Shown piece after piece: positions 28,401 to 36,180 of a stretch of DNA of 64,000 bases. Source of the DNA: JBFMAI01 sp040755725 (GTDB lineage Bacteria > Planctomycetota > Phycisphaerae > UBA1845 > Fen-1342); contig JBFMAI010000034.1 in assembly GCA_040755725.1 (NCBI GenBank), positions 34,440-98,439 of the forward strand. The letters run 5' to 3'. The translations under genes were made by a program, and so were the position numbers. Position 1 is the stretch's first letter; each line of letters begins with the position of its first letter. The notes under the pieces are model-generated. The model worked only from the letters and a program-made list of their open reading frames with translations, ran no database searches and had not been told where the DNA came from.

Positions 28401-29699
28401 AAACGCGATCAGGTTTGGGACGCGCTCCTCCCAGGCCGGCGGGGGTGGGGCCACGGGGCCGGGATCCAGCCCCGCCAGCAAGTGCTTGTCGTGCCAATAG
28501 GCCGTCCACCATTCCTCGTAGCTCCACGCATAGCGCGGCGCATAAGGGGGGCACCCGTCACTCGGCCGCGGAGTACGCACATTGGGGATGTACGGTCGGC
28601 GCGGGTCGATCTGGAGCTTCTGGGCGGAGCCGGCCACCTCGATCCACGCATCCGGCCCGTCGTAGTGGCCGTTGCCGAAACGGGCCATGAAGCCGCGGGC
28701 ATTGGGATCACCGGCGACGCGGTACGGTTCGCCGGCGTCGCCAGGATAATTGGCCCGGATGTAGGCCTCGGCCCAGGCCCGCGATGCGGGGTCGGGGTTC
28801 TTGTAGCTCGGGTCGAGCCGGCGCCACACGCCGTCGCCCACATAGACCCGCAGGAAATCCTCGAACGGCTCCGGGAAGCTCCAGGAACCGCTGTTATCGA
28901 CGTCGCAGTACTCGGCCTCTTCGATGATCCCGTTGCGCGGGTTGAACGAGCGCGGGCACACTTGGATCACCGACCCCGGGTTGTTGGGGTCGGGAACCTC
29001 CTCGGTGGCCCCCCACCCGTCCCGCACCGCCTCGCACAGCGCGTCATACCGCCCATTCTCGTTCAGGTCACGAAACCGCTCGCCCGGCGTCCACACCGCA
29101 CGCGCCCGAATCGGATCGAAGTCGATGAAGCCGGCCGCGGGCACATCCGGAGTTGGGCCTTGCAGCCCCGGCCCCACGTTCGGCGTCCCCGTGCCCTCCA
29201 GGTTGCCGTTGTAGTCGATTAGGATCGCCTGCCGGGTCTGGACGATCGTCTCGCCCTCGAACGGTTCAAAGGCCCCCGAATCGTTCAAATCAACAACCGG
29301 CAGGCGCAGCCCGTCGAGCGACGTGGCACTCCGCGGATCCACCGTCGCCCCCGTGCTGTCGAGGGCTTCGGGCGGCAGAATCGGCCATGGAGTCTCCACC
29401 CACCCGAACACGTCGCCGCTGACGTTCACTTGCCCGTACGAGATTTCGTACCAGTACTCGGCGAACGAGTCGATGCCCGGGCTGGTCCGATCGAAGTACT
29501 GCGCGAAGATGTCCTCCCGTTTGGGCAACCGGGCCTGAAACTGCGGCAACGGCTCCGTCACGCTCTTGGTGGGGACCGCCAACAGGAGCGAGAACTTCCG
29601 CTCATCGGCCGCGGCACCCGGCACCAAACTCCCCACCGCTATGCCGATCGCCAGACCCAGCATCAGACCACCCCGCCCCTCGGCGACGTTCGCGGACAT
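22500..29699 (-). CDS. Giant secreted M6-like metalloprotease with PKD, TSP3 and Fn3-like domains
   Basis: This 2399-residue protein begins with a signal peptide (LMLGLAIGIAVGSLVPG). The N-terminal 1000 residues contain M6-type pro-region features (FDRTSPGIDSFAEYWYEISYG) and strand-rich filler. The zinc site HEWLH lies at residues 1052-1056 within HEWLHVWEGYPDLYDYD, followed by a Met-turn-like GGWCIMSGG, as in immune inhibitor A peptidases. A PKD domain lies at about 1620-1710 (YAWDFGDGT). Then come 14 thrombospondin type 3 calcium-binding repeats (about 1720-2115, DxDGDGxGDACDNCP type), two Fn3-like domains and one more TSP3 repeat. The C-terminus has CPAAGAMMTLATLLGLW followed by Arg residues, resembling a sorting signal. 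It is probably a calcium-dependent surface protease, last gene of the glycan operon or independently expressed. Confidence 0.8.
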   Translation of the reverse strand: MSANVAEGRGGLMLGLAIGIAVGSLVPGAAADERKFSLLLAVPTKSVTEPLPQFQARLPKREDIFAQYFDRTSPGIDSFAEYWYEISYGQVNVSGDVFGWVETPWPILPPEALDSTGATVDPRSATSLDGLRLPVVDLNDSGAFEPFEGETIVQTRQAILIDYNGNLEGTGTPNVGPGLQGPTPDVPAAGFIDFDPIRARAVWTPGERFRDLNENGRYDALCEAVRDGWGATEEVPDPNNPGSVIQVCPRSFNPRNGIIEEAEYCDVDNSGSWSFPEPFEDFLRVYVGDGVWRRLDPSYKNPDPASRAWAEAYIRANYPGDAGEPYRVAGDPNARGFMARFGNGHYDGPDAWIEVAGSAQKLQIDPRRPYIPNVRTPRPSDGCPPYAPRYAWSYEEWWTAYWHDKHLLAGLDPGPVAPPPPAWEERVPNLIAFDPALPKGWNDPAGVERPFTPNCGGNTARAQQDGTPYFPWCVPPTSPGSGCGDNDLRDPNSPNFDGVYNGGDGSGDDPEKPILPDALDLNTDGVRDVYDGPAEFDDLASSIYHIAVAENKSGLWYGGDGRPGEVTSPRNTSPYGQDFGTGNPNSAGGPDGYIPAAGPLAFNIHGANGYDAGNMLNLELLTWRTSPEAVGLAAIAYQENNQRYYVADPVYSRLIRATVTETTPPTATGEVVGHFWDPTSPTYDPRFDGYTMSALAFIRPSVGQPTLWGICSKPSGSTWRHALVFVNWNNGAATWQTELVSTTTWPFDIPVRDMVYDLANNRFLVTIEDSGITELWSISNDAQNPNYRKAEYLATLGVAFIGAEGLAFDRVTNTLYTKDEAIGVLATVNVATGALTPVGTGAAALSYEVRSLTFKPGAAPNVVGLDTTSGLFAVDTGGTPPGQSRPFGTLAGLVSSYYQALGRDFNLDGLLDLGEVRAAGSENYVMDEYADTNNSGGPEVAYPFNRRRLTEDIVAALDATVDWDQVVMVVGGKAFVHSSFMLPAGLVDPELNSGDRPLFVLPAPGMDLPIQVREEPGTTYSPIWFSDFGTPLDGDGETGTPNVGFHKGMMVHEWLHVWEGYPDLYDYDEYISGIINHPVGGWCIMSGGFVHPSAPLKQAGIGKAELGTQHIPWISVTDLTQVLNPRQETEVTLHDYAFSPVNSVYVYKNPRVPGLPSTYDPTDTTLDGELFYFWRVTDRPSPLAGRVNFSRYGPGPGVLIMHTDFGDNFEGVPLQQRVGSHFTYNIQQADGQYELENGLNLGDPNDPFPGLLGVREWNEATSPGSLWWGGTRSDLEIRDIVELTDRSIVTFYWNMRSVPELTFNRPPATYVQQYQGRRWLILGMEAYDAFAGTDIEFYADDDPEGYDELYQLPPDLHKTSPDIVRITHPVDITGLPDGEYFFFARLKPGKGIDNQWELKYMTPRADVNNRGRGRLAHPADPNQPGLAIAVDAQGRLETRLEDWTVTCVDHSVADFEVWRVEGTASGLQTNRATTGIPYTTDNGDLSFVILYAPDAVTQTGAGVSLAYDGAQYTTLTDPGARFLASTFKPGDRVRIVGGPGAKPGFYTIYNAPATTKLKLVGNAGTAPAGVTYRVHAFSQGGGGPQADRFLFRTTGRTPYSTPLELRHGQIYPRVYAHIEVSYPDALTNPEQRAPLRVRFDASDSLNELGGTETLKYAWDFGDGTAPSTEPVVEHVYTAEQFPGPNPAAVTVYLTVTSTASNPPLPPGVATVLIVINPPFFDADGDGVPDGEDNCPAVYNPHQEDADGDGLGDACDNCSAVANPEQVDTDGDGVGDACDNCPTVANAPPPGQPQADQDGDGVGDVCDNCKLVPNPDQADADGDKFGDACDNCPAVANPTQTDTDQDGRGDACDNCPAIANPDQADADGDGRGDACDNCKHVANPNQGDSDGDGVGDACDNCPLKTNPSQTDGDNDGFGDACDNCVSVANPDQRDTDGDGFGDACDDDDDDDGVPDAIDNCPLIYNPTQADRDKDGIGDACDNDNDNDGIPDVQDNCWLVYNPDQADRDKDGIGDACDNDNDNDGIADAQDNCPAVANPTQADRDQDGLGDACDNCPSHANPDQRDTDGDGIGDVCEDRDGDAVPDLVDNCPAVHNPDQADVDQNGIGDACEPAGPQPADGAVNVAVDADLAWSSVGGATSYDVYFGTATPPAKVGNVATNKWPLATLAYETTYYWKVVIRGSGWSTGGPIWSFTTRTGPPAEPRSPFPADGATGVARNVQLAWAESPNTTIYQVFLGIGPALADMAFLGNTTAAAWGPLDLDAGKAYYWRVVAKNDSGSTTSPVWSFQTKTSGPPAVIDQCPDDPNKTEPGVCGCGTPDVDSDDDGVLDCEDNCPNRANPDQADADDDGIGDVCEEDSGRPTPGSPALCPAAGAMMTLATLLGLWSTRSRARRPFRPSRG

Positions 29700-29802
29700 G
29701 GCTCATCCTCAATTTCAGAAGCGCTCCCGGCACGGCCCACACTCCGCGCCCGCTCTGTGTAATTGGTAGCGCCCCCACGTCGGGGATCAACCCCGGGGCT
29801 CG

Positions 29803-32556
29803 TCATTTCCCGACGCTCCCGCAAGCGCAGGGCCCTGCGCGATCCAGTGCCACCTGTCCACCTTGCCGCTGGCCAGACTTGAAAGGCGCGTCCGGGGGGT
29901 CTTCGTCGCCGGCTGCTTCCGGCTCATCGGGGTTGTCCAAGCCCGCGCGGTCAGCCCCATCCGGCTCGACCGCCTCGGGAACCTCGGGCTCAATCGACGG
30001 CGGCGAGGGTTGCGTGGCGGGGACGGTGGTCGGTGTACACGAGGGGACCGCCAAAGTGACGCGGTGCAGAACAAAGCGGCTCGTGGTGCCGGGGAGTACC
30101 CGCACCAACACGCGAATTTCGACGAGCGGACCGCCGGTCGCCGGCCCGGCCTCGAAGGGACCGACCGATTGACCGGAGACAAACGTGAAGCGCCCGCACT
30201 CGCCCGTGACGGGATACATTCTTCGAGCCGCTACCGGCCACTCCCAGCGCGCGGCTTCCGCGTTGCCCGGGCCGTGGCCAACCACGAAGATTCGGTCGAT
30301 CGCGTCGGGCTGCTCAAATGTGAGCTGCAACTCGAACGCCACCGCCGCCCGCACGCCGAAACGCACACCGCCGTAGACATTCCCCCGGGCGCCGGGCGCG
30401 ACCCGCAATTCGCACGCGACGCGGTCGTCGTGGCGGCCCAGGTTGACTTGGCATGCGCGGCTGGAGACGGCGGTGAGCCGTTCGACCTGTCCGGGCGACA
30501 ACGCGACCAGATCGCCGAATTCGCGCAGCGCGGGGCCCGACGCCGGCCGGCCGAGAACCAAACCGTGCAAGGTGAATCCCGCCAACATGCCCGGCTTGAC
30601 CCGCACCACAACACGCAATTCGTCCACCGCCGGCGCGCGCGGCTCCGTTTCACCGCTCGCTTCGGCGCGGCGAAGAACGAAGTGGCCGGTGCCGCCTTCC
30701 GGCGTCAAGATGTACGTCAGACGTCGTCCCTCCGGAGGGACCATCTCCCGGTGCTTGGGGTGCCATTCCCACCGCTGAACGTCGCGCCGGCGGCGGTCGC
30801 CGTCGCCGCCCGGCTGCGTGCCGCGGGCCACCACGAAGATCGCGTCAATGTTCTCCGCGTCGTGCCACGTCACGTCGAGGCCCAATGTCCGGAAGTCGGG
30901 CACCGGGAGGCGCAGTCCGCCGTAGGAACGAGTCGAATCGTCGGAGCTGCCGGTGAGTCGGCAATGGACTCCCGCGTCGTCGGTGTTGAGGTCCGTTTGG
31001 CAGGAGCCGGACGCGATGGGCCGAATCCCGCGGATCGCGCTTGATCCCTGCCACACCTGGTGCGGCACGAGGTGTTCGGTCGGCGGATCCGGTTCCCAGC
31101 CGCGCGGCAGGCGGTACCAGGTGCGGTCGATACCGGTGGCGTGGGCCGCCACGCTGCCGGCGACGGCCAGGACGGCCAGCACCAGCTTGACCCATCGGCC
31201 ACCCCAGCGGCCGAGTTCGTGCGTGCCGAAGAGCAGGTCGGACAACAGCGCCCCCAGCGTGACCAGCACAAGCGGGTCGCCCATCGTTCGGTAGCGGGAA
31301 GCGAAGACCGTTAGAGCCAGCCCGCCGACGTAGAACGCCAAAGGCAGTAGGACGGGTAGAAACGTTCGCAGACGGCGGAGCGCCAGGAGCAGGGACAGCA
31401 GCATCAGCGGCGCCACGATGACGCGGAACCACTGGTGCAGCTTGCGGTTGCGCGTCTCGAGGATGACGCCCCGCGTGGCGTACTCGTCAGAGACGGCGCG
31501 CTCCGGCCAGCGGCTCCCTTTCCAGTACCGCGACAGAACGGCCTTATCGTTCTCCTCGCTGGGGAAGAAGTACTTGGCGGCCCATGGGTCGGGCTGGGTT
31601 CCAAAGTACCGCAGCAAACGCACCCTCGAAAGAGCAATGTAGCGGCTCGGGTTCGTGCGTATCCACTCCAAGGCCTGGCACTGGTAGAAGCGGTGCTGCT
31701 CGATTTCGCCCATGCGCCGCTCCGCGGCCAACTGCGGTGGGGCCGGGTTCCCTCCGTCGAGGGAGCGCCCGTTGTTCCCCCACCACAGCGCGTAGCCCCC
31801 CTGGGTCGTGATCGTCGTCCACCCAAACCCGAGCGCGTGGTTGCGAACAAACCACGGCCCGACCCCCAGGAGCAGCAGAAGTGAGCAAACCCCGAGGTTC
31901 AGCCCGCGGCGCCGGCCGCCGCCGCGCCCGCGCCAGGCCAGCCACAGCCACGCCGGCAGCAAGAACACCGCTACGGGGCGCGTCAGAAACATCCCCGCGT
32001 ACGCCATTCCACCGGCTGCGGCCAGCAAGATTCCCGGCCCAGGCCGCCCTTCGTGACTCCACAAGAGGCAGGTCAACCCAGCGACGAGCAGAAACACAGC
32101 CAGGTTGTCGCTGGCGAGCACGGGGACGTAGGCGATAGCCGTCGGGCAGAAGGTATGGAGCAGACCGCTCACGACCGCCGCCCGGCGCCCCACCACAAGC
32201 CCCGCCAACAACACCAGCAGGCCGGAGGTCAGGGCACCCAGCACGGCCTGGGCCACGCTGGCGGCGGTGTGGTTATGCCCGACCACCAGATACAGCAGCG
32301 CCAGAAACGCGGCGTACCCGGGCGGCCGATACGCACGCCATTCGGCGCCGAGATGCCGATACTCCCCCGTCTGTGCCCAGTGCAGCGCCGTCGCGTCGTA
32401 GCCGTAGTAATCACTGATCGGGGTAACGTGCGCGCCGGAGGCCCAGATCAACCGGAGGGTTAGCGACAGAACAAAGACCCCGATCGCCGGCCGTATCAAT
32501 CCACGTCCGGAGCGTGTCATCGGCGGCCGCGATTCGCGCGAGTTCGACGCGCCCAT
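29803..32556 (-). CDS. PMT/ArnT-like membrane glycosyltransferase with duplicated tail domain
   Basis: The ATG at 32556 has a GAGGGGAGG about 8 nt upstream. Residues 1-470 form a polytopic GT-C glycosyltransferase. A first-loop acidic motif is present (ISDYYGYDATALHWAQTG), followed by WRAYRPPGYAAFLALLY and about ten hydrophobic helices. Such enzymes move sugars from lipid-linked donors onto proteins or lipids on the outer face of the membrane. The remaining about 440 residues hold two copies of the same extracytoplasmic domain: SGSCQTDLNTDDAGVHCRL ... YGGLRL ... IDAIFVVARG and SRACQVNLGRHDDRVACEL ... YGGVRF ... IDRIFVVGHG. Each has a likely disulfide pair. The protein ends in an acidic, Pro-rich tail. 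Typical GT-C enzymes lack this tail. Confidence 0.75.
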   Translation of the reverse strand: MGASNSRESRPPMTRSGRGLIRPAIGVFVLSLTLRLIWASGAHVTPISDYYGYDATALHWAQTGEYRHLGAEWRAYRPPGYAAFLALLYLVVGHNHTAASVAQAVLGALTSGLLVLLAGLVVGRRAAVVSGLLHTFCPTAIAYVPVLASDNLAVFLLVAGLTCLLWSHEGRPGPGILLAAAGGMAYAGMFLTRPVAVFLLPAWLWLAWRGRGGGRRRGLNLGVCSLLLLLGVGPWFVRNHALGFGWTTITTQGGYALWWGNNGRSLDGGNPAPPQLAAERRMGEIEQHRFYQCQALEWIRTNPSRYIALSRVRLLRYFGTQPDPWAAKYFFPSEENDKAVLSRYWKGSRWPERAVSDEYATRGVILETRNRKLHQWFRVIVAPLMLLSLLLALRRLRTFLPVLLPLAFYVGGLALTVFASRYRTMGDPLVLVTLGALLSDLLFGTHELGRWGGRWVKLVLAVLAVAGSVAAHATGIDRTWYRLPRGWEPDPPTEHLVPHQVWQGSSAIRGIRPIASGSCQTDLNTDDAGVHCRLTGSSDDSTRSYGGLRLPVPDFRTLGLDVTWHDAENIDAIFVVARGTQPGGDGDRRRRDVQRWEWHPKHREMVPPEGRRLTYILTPEGGTGHFVLRRAEASGETEPRAPAVDELRVVVRVKPGMLAGFTLHGLVLGRPASGPALREFGDLVALSPGQVERLTAVSSRACQVNLGRHDDRVACELRVAPGARGNVYGGVRFGVRAAVAFELQLTFEQPDAIDRIFVVGHGPGNAEAARWEWPVAARRMYPVTGECGRFTFVSGQSVGPFEAGPATGGPLVEIRVLVRVLPGTTSRFVLHRVTLAVPSCTPTTVPATQPSPPSIEPEVPEAVEPDGADRAGLDNPDEPEAAGDEDPPDAPFKSGQRQGGQVALDRAGPCACGSVGK

Positions 32557-32588
32557 CGGTACAGCCTCCCCTCACGCCACCTGTGCCC

Positions 32589-33353
32589 TCATGTCGGCCG
32601 CCGGGCGTGAATGAGAAGCGAGCCCGCGAACTCGCGCAGCAGCGGCAGGGCCTCCAGCGTCCGCCCCACGGCGCCGATCAGGGGAATGAGCCGTACGGGC
32701 GTGCCCGGGTGCAGCCAATCAAACGGCACGATGCGGATGTCCACGAAACCCACGGCCCGCAGCCGTTTGGCCAACGACCAGCGCACAAACGCCGTCTCGT
32801 CCGGCGACACGTACCAGAACACCCGTGGCAGCAGCCCGCGCAGCTTACGTTCCGCGAGCACTTGCGGGTTGAGCAGGTTCGGCTCGGCGAAGCTCAGAAA
32901 CCCCCCGGGCCGGAGCAAGTCGTGGATCCGCCGCAGCGCGACGTCCAGATCAAGGTGGTGCAGGACGGACGAACCGATGACCGCGTCAAAGGGGCCGTCG
33001 AGCTCGCAGTCCTCGAATCGGCGGCAGGCGAAACGCACCCGTTCGGCCGGCAACCCGCGGGCCTGGGCGCGTTCCAGCAAGTCGGGCGAGATATCGACGG
33101 CCAGAATCTCAGCCCCGCTCTCGGCAAAGTGCGTCGTGAAGTTGCCCGTGCCGCAGCCGATTTCCAGCACCCTGCGTCCCGGCCCCAGCTCGGCGGCCCG
33201 GGCGATGCCCGCGGCCCGCCGCCGGGCCCGCAACTGCCCCGCCGGGGTCCCCCAGCCCCAGACGGCGTCCGTTTCGCGTTCGGCCAGCCGCCGGCCGTGC
33301 TCGATCTCGTGCTGGGCGCGGGCGCCGTCGCCGGTCGCCGCTGAAGCGGTCAT
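32589..33353 (-). CDS. Class I SAM-dependent methyltransferase
   Basis: This 254-residue soluble protein has the full class I fold signature: motif I LEIGCGTGNFTTHF, the acidic residue after beta-2 in ILAVDISPDLLERA, motif II FDAVIGSSVLHHLD and motif III LLRPGGFLSFAEPN. The C-terminal about 90 residues include several hydrophobic and basic stretches and may hold the substrate at the membrane. It lies 32 nt before the PMT-like gene and 69 nt after the next methyltransferase, all on the minus strand, so it probably methylates a glycan or lipid intermediate in the same pathway. Substrate is unknown. Confidence 0.85.
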   Translation of the reverse strand: MTASAATGDGARAQHEIEHGRRLAERETDAVWGWGTPAGQLRARRRAAGIARAAELGPGRRVLEIGCGTGNFTTHFAESGAEILAVDISPDLLERAQARGLPAERVRFACRRFEDCELDGPFDAVIGSSVLHHLDLDVALRRIHDLLRPGGFLSFAEPNLLNPQVLAERKLRGLLPRVFWYVSPDETAFVRWSLAKRLRAVGFVDIRIVPFDWLHPGTPVRLIPLIGAVGRTLEALPLLREFAGSLLIHARRPT

Positions 33354-33422
33354 GCGTGCTTTACCTCCAGGCTCTGCTCGTCGTGGCCCGTGCCGGTCGT
33401 CCCGGCTTGGCGGACAGCGAGT

Positions 33423-34235
33423 TTACTGGGCGTGGTCCGCGGCTGGCAAATCGGTTCGGGCCAGCACGACCAGCGCGAACATCGCCAGGTGGTTCCTCCA
33501 CGGGTCCAGGACGCGCTCCAGGAGGTGCCACGCGCCGAAGCTCCAGCCCGGCATGAGCGCGCGCATCGAGACTCCGCCCGACACGAGGTACCCAAACGGC
33601 AGCATGGGCCGCACGGTGCGAATCCGCCAACACGGAAACTCCGCTTCAAAGCGGGCGCGGTCGCGGGCGAACAGGATCCACGGCAACGCCCCGTTCGCCC
33701 CCGACAGCGGCCCGCTCGCCGGGAACTCCCACGTCGTCGCGGCGGTGTCAAACGGCTCGTGGTGCAGCCGGCGATACACAAACCGCGACCACGTCGTCAT
33801 CCACGGTTCGATCATGGCCAGCACGCCGCCGGGCCGCACGCAACGGGCCGCCTGCGCGAGGAACCGTCGCACGCGCGGCAGATGGTGGAGCACGTTGGTC
33901 ATGACGATGCCGCGCAGCTCGCCGGCGCCAAACGGCAGCTCGTGGGCGTCGATGACGCGCGCGACGCCCGGGCAGGGAAACACGTCGGACGTGATGAGTT
34001 CCGGCAAGCGCTCCCGCAGGAACCCGCCGCCGGAACCGATTTCCAGTACGCCTCCCGCGCCGCCGGGCAGCGCCGCGATCAGGTCGGCGTACCACTCCTC
34101 GTAGATGCGGCGCAGGAACGGCTTTTCCAGGATGATCCGGCGGCGCAACTCCGTCGTGCGCGGATCATCCAGGTCCAGTCCGCGGGTGCGCGGGTGCGCC
34201 AGGAGGGACTTTACCGCCGCGAGCGTTGCGCCCAT
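33423..34235 (-). CDS. Class I SAM-dependent methyltransferase
   Basis: The 270-residue product has motif I as GVLEIGSGGGFLRERL, a variant post-I region (LITSDVFPCPGVARVIDAHELPF), motif II GIVMTNVLHHL and motif III CVRPGGVLAMIEPW. Many actinobacterial and planctomycete glycan operons encode such enzymes beside GT2 fusions. It begins 13 nt after the fusion gene at 34249-35784, so the two are translated from one transcript. No specific substrate can be inferred. The C-terminal segment (MPGWSFGAWHLLERVLDPW) is amphipathic and may touch the membrane. Confidence 0.85.
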   Translation of the reverse strand: MGATLAAVKSLLAHPRTRGLDLDDPRTTELRRRIILEKPFLRRIYEEWYADLIAALPGGAGGVLEIGSGGGFLRERLPELITSDVFPCPGVARVIDAHELPFGAGELRGIVMTNVLHHLPRVRRFLAQAARCVRPGGVLAMIEPWMTTWSRFVYRRLHHEPFDTAATTWEFPASGPLSGANGALPWILFARDRARFEAEFPCWRIRTVRPMLPFGYLVSGGVSMRALMPGWSFGAWHLLERVLDPWRNHLAMFALVVLARTDLPAADHAQ

Positions 34236-34248
34236 CTTCCGCCGTTGC

Positions 34249-35784
34249 CTACACGAACTTCAGTCGCCGGGCGGCGAACAAGACCATCCGCAGCAGCAGG
34301 CCGCCGTGCGTCCACCGATCGATATTCGTCTCGCCGTACGTCCGCTCGCGGTAGCGCACCGGCAGATCGACGATCTTCAGGTTCAGCTTGGCCGCGCCGA
34401 AGAGCAGGTCGAAGTCGCCGAAGGGGTCGAAGTCGCCGAAGTAGCCGCGATTGGCGGCGATCGTCTCGTAGTCGCGTTTCCACAGCACCTTGGTACCGCA
34501 CAGCGTGTCGCGCACGGGCTGCCCCAGCACCGTGGTGAATGCCCAACTGAAGAACTTGTTGCCCAGGAGATTGAAGAAGCGCATCGCCCGGGCTTCCATC
34601 GGATACACCAGCCGCACGCCGTTGATGAACTCGCCCTTCCCACTGACCAAGGCCGCGACGAACAGCGGCAGGTCCTCGGGGGCCACGGTCAGGTCGGCGT
34701 CGAGGATCATCAGCACGTCGCCACTCGCGGCGGCGAAGCCCGTGCGGACCGCGTCGCCTTTTCCGCGGCCGGACTGCCGCAGCAGCCGACAGCGCCGCTG
34801 CGGGTTGTCCCGCACGGCGCGCTCAATGGCCGCGTACGTGTCGTCCGTCGAACCGCCCTCGACGAAGATCAGTTCGGTGCCCGCGCCCAGCTCCGGCGTA
34901 CGGGCCATGATGGCGGGGATGTTGCCCGCCTCGTTGCGCGCCGGCACAACGACCGAGACGCGCGGCGCCTCGGGGGGATCGGTCGACCGCGGGCGCGGCC
35001 GGGCCACGATGAAGTTCGTCAGCGCCAGCCAGCGAAACGGCCAGAAGCGGACCAGGCCGCGGTTGCACAGCGCGGCCAGCAGTGGAATGCGGAGCGGCAG
35101 CAGGACTTCGGGCCACGTCCGCAGCACCTCGAAGTCCGCCAGGTGCAGCAGGTTCCTCAGATCGTGCAACGTCAGCCAGTTCTGCCGCAGCGTCGGCTTG
35201 GCCAGGCCCAGCCGCTCGGTCCACGACAGCGGTGCTTCCCACAGCCGACTGTACGAATTGATAATGACCCGGGTGCGCGGCGTGCAGACCCGCGCCGCCT
35301 GGGTCAAAACGGTTTGGACGTCCCACACGTCGTTGAGCAGGTCCGACAAAATCACGACGTCGAACGTCTCGTCCAGATTCAGCTCGTGGGCGTCCGCGTG
35401 AACAAAACGCAGGTGCGGGTGCCGCCGCGCCGCCCGCGACACCATCTCCGTGGAGAAGTCCACCCCGACGCCGAACGCCGGCCGCACCGCCGCCAGCAGG
35501 TCGCCCCGCCCGCAGCCGATCTCCAGCACGCGCTGCCCCGGCGGCACCAGGAACCGGTAGACCTCGCGCACCCGCGCGTGGTACGCCCCGCCCCACGTCT
35601 GCCAGTTGTCCAGCAGTCGCGCCAGGGCGTCCCAGCGGCGCACCCGCCGGCGGCGATACTCCCGTGCCGCGGGATCGTGCCGAAACGTGGCCGGGGCCAG
35701 ACGGGGCCCCGCGGCGGGGACGGTGGGCCCCGTCAGCGGGCTGGCGGGTTCAACCATCGGTGGCGTCACGACGTGCGAACTCAC
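34249..35784 (-). CDS. Methyltransferase-GT2 fusion protein
   Basis: Two enzymes are joined in 511 residues. Residues about 85-260 are a class I methyltransferase (VLEIGCGRGDLLAAVRP, VGVDFSTEMV, FDVVILSDLLNDVWD). Residues about 285-505 are a family 2 glycosyltransferase of the dolichol-phosphate mannosyltransferase type: VSVVVPARNEAGNIPAIM, IFVEGGSTDDTY, GKGDAVRTGF, the metal-binding DAD in MILDADLTV, and FDLLFGAAK with a final RERTYGETNI. It probably makes a polyprenyl-phosphate sugar for the PMT-like enzyme downstream. The start is a GTG with a weak ribosome binding site. TATAGT at 35841-35846 (read on the minus strand) is a possible -10 box. It is the first gene of the operon. Confidence 0.85.
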   Translation of the reverse strand: MSSHVVTPPMVEPASPLTGPTVPAAGPRLAPATFRHDPAAREYRRRRVRRWDALARLLDNWQTWGGAYHARVREVYRFLVPPGQRVLEIGCGRGDLLAAVRPAFGVGVDFSTEMVSRAARRHPHLRFVHADAHELNLDETFDVVILSDLLNDVWDVQTVLTQAARVCTPRTRVIINSYSRLWEAPLSWTERLGLAKPTLRQNWLTLHDLRNLLHLADFEVLRTWPEVLLPLRIPLLAALCNRGLVRFWPFRWLALTNFIVARPRPRSTDPPEAPRVSVVVPARNEAGNIPAIMARTPELGAGTELIFVEGGSTDDTYAAIERAVRDNPQRRCRLLRQSGRGKGDAVRTGFAAASGDVLMILDADLTVAPEDLPLFVAALVSGKGEFINGVRLVYPMEARAMRFFNLLGNKFFSWAFTTVLGQPVRDTLCGTKVLWKRDYETIAANRGYFGDFDPFGDFDLLFGAAKLNLKIVDLPVRYRERTYGETNIDRWTHGGLLLRMVLFAARRLKFV

Positions 35785-35955
35785 TGCCGTTTCCCGCGTC
35801 TAATTGGTACGCCCACGCGGCCCGGCCGCGCCGGCAACGTACTATAGCGGCCAGCCCCACGCGCGCCCAATGCAGGTCTGGGCGTGACTCCGGCGCCCAC
35901 CTGTGGCGCGGGACATACGATGCCGCCGAACGTCCTCACGCGACCGGAGTCCGGC

Positions 35956-36180
35956 ATGAGTGTGGAAGACCCCGCTCCCGCTCACGACCCCGCCACGACG
36001 GTGGTCGGACCACTCGGCGCCGGCGAGCGCTTGGCGACACTCGACACGCTGCGCGGGCTGGCCATCCTCGGCATCCTGTTGGTGAACATGGCCGGCTTCA
36101 GCACGCCGCCGCAGGTGGCCGAACTGAGCGCGCCTTACTGGACGGCCCCGTTGGACCGCGCGGCGGGTGGCATGGCCGTG
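35956..36180 (+). pseudogene. DUF418/YeiB-type membrane protein, truncated
   Basis: From ATG 35956 the frame encodes an acidic start and then RLATLDTLRGLAILGILLVNMAGFS, split here as the typical first helix of DUF418/YeiB proteins, plus PYWTAPLDRAAGG. Full-length members have about 350-420 residues and further membrane helices. Here the family resemblance stops near 36180 and the frame becomes Arg-rich nonsense running into an interspersed repeat at 36239. It looks like a 5' fragment left by a deletion. Confidence 0.6.

Noticed and set aside
23421..29222. Long plus-strand frames antisense to the giant protease
   Set aside because: The DNA repeats of the TSP3 region keep several frames open. 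The antisense translations are repetitive and lack domain motifs, while the minus-strand frame shows many.
29745..29800. tRNA-like D-arm sequence (TAATTGGTAGCGC)
   Set aside because: No acceptor stem, anticodon arm or T-arm of proper length could be paired around it.
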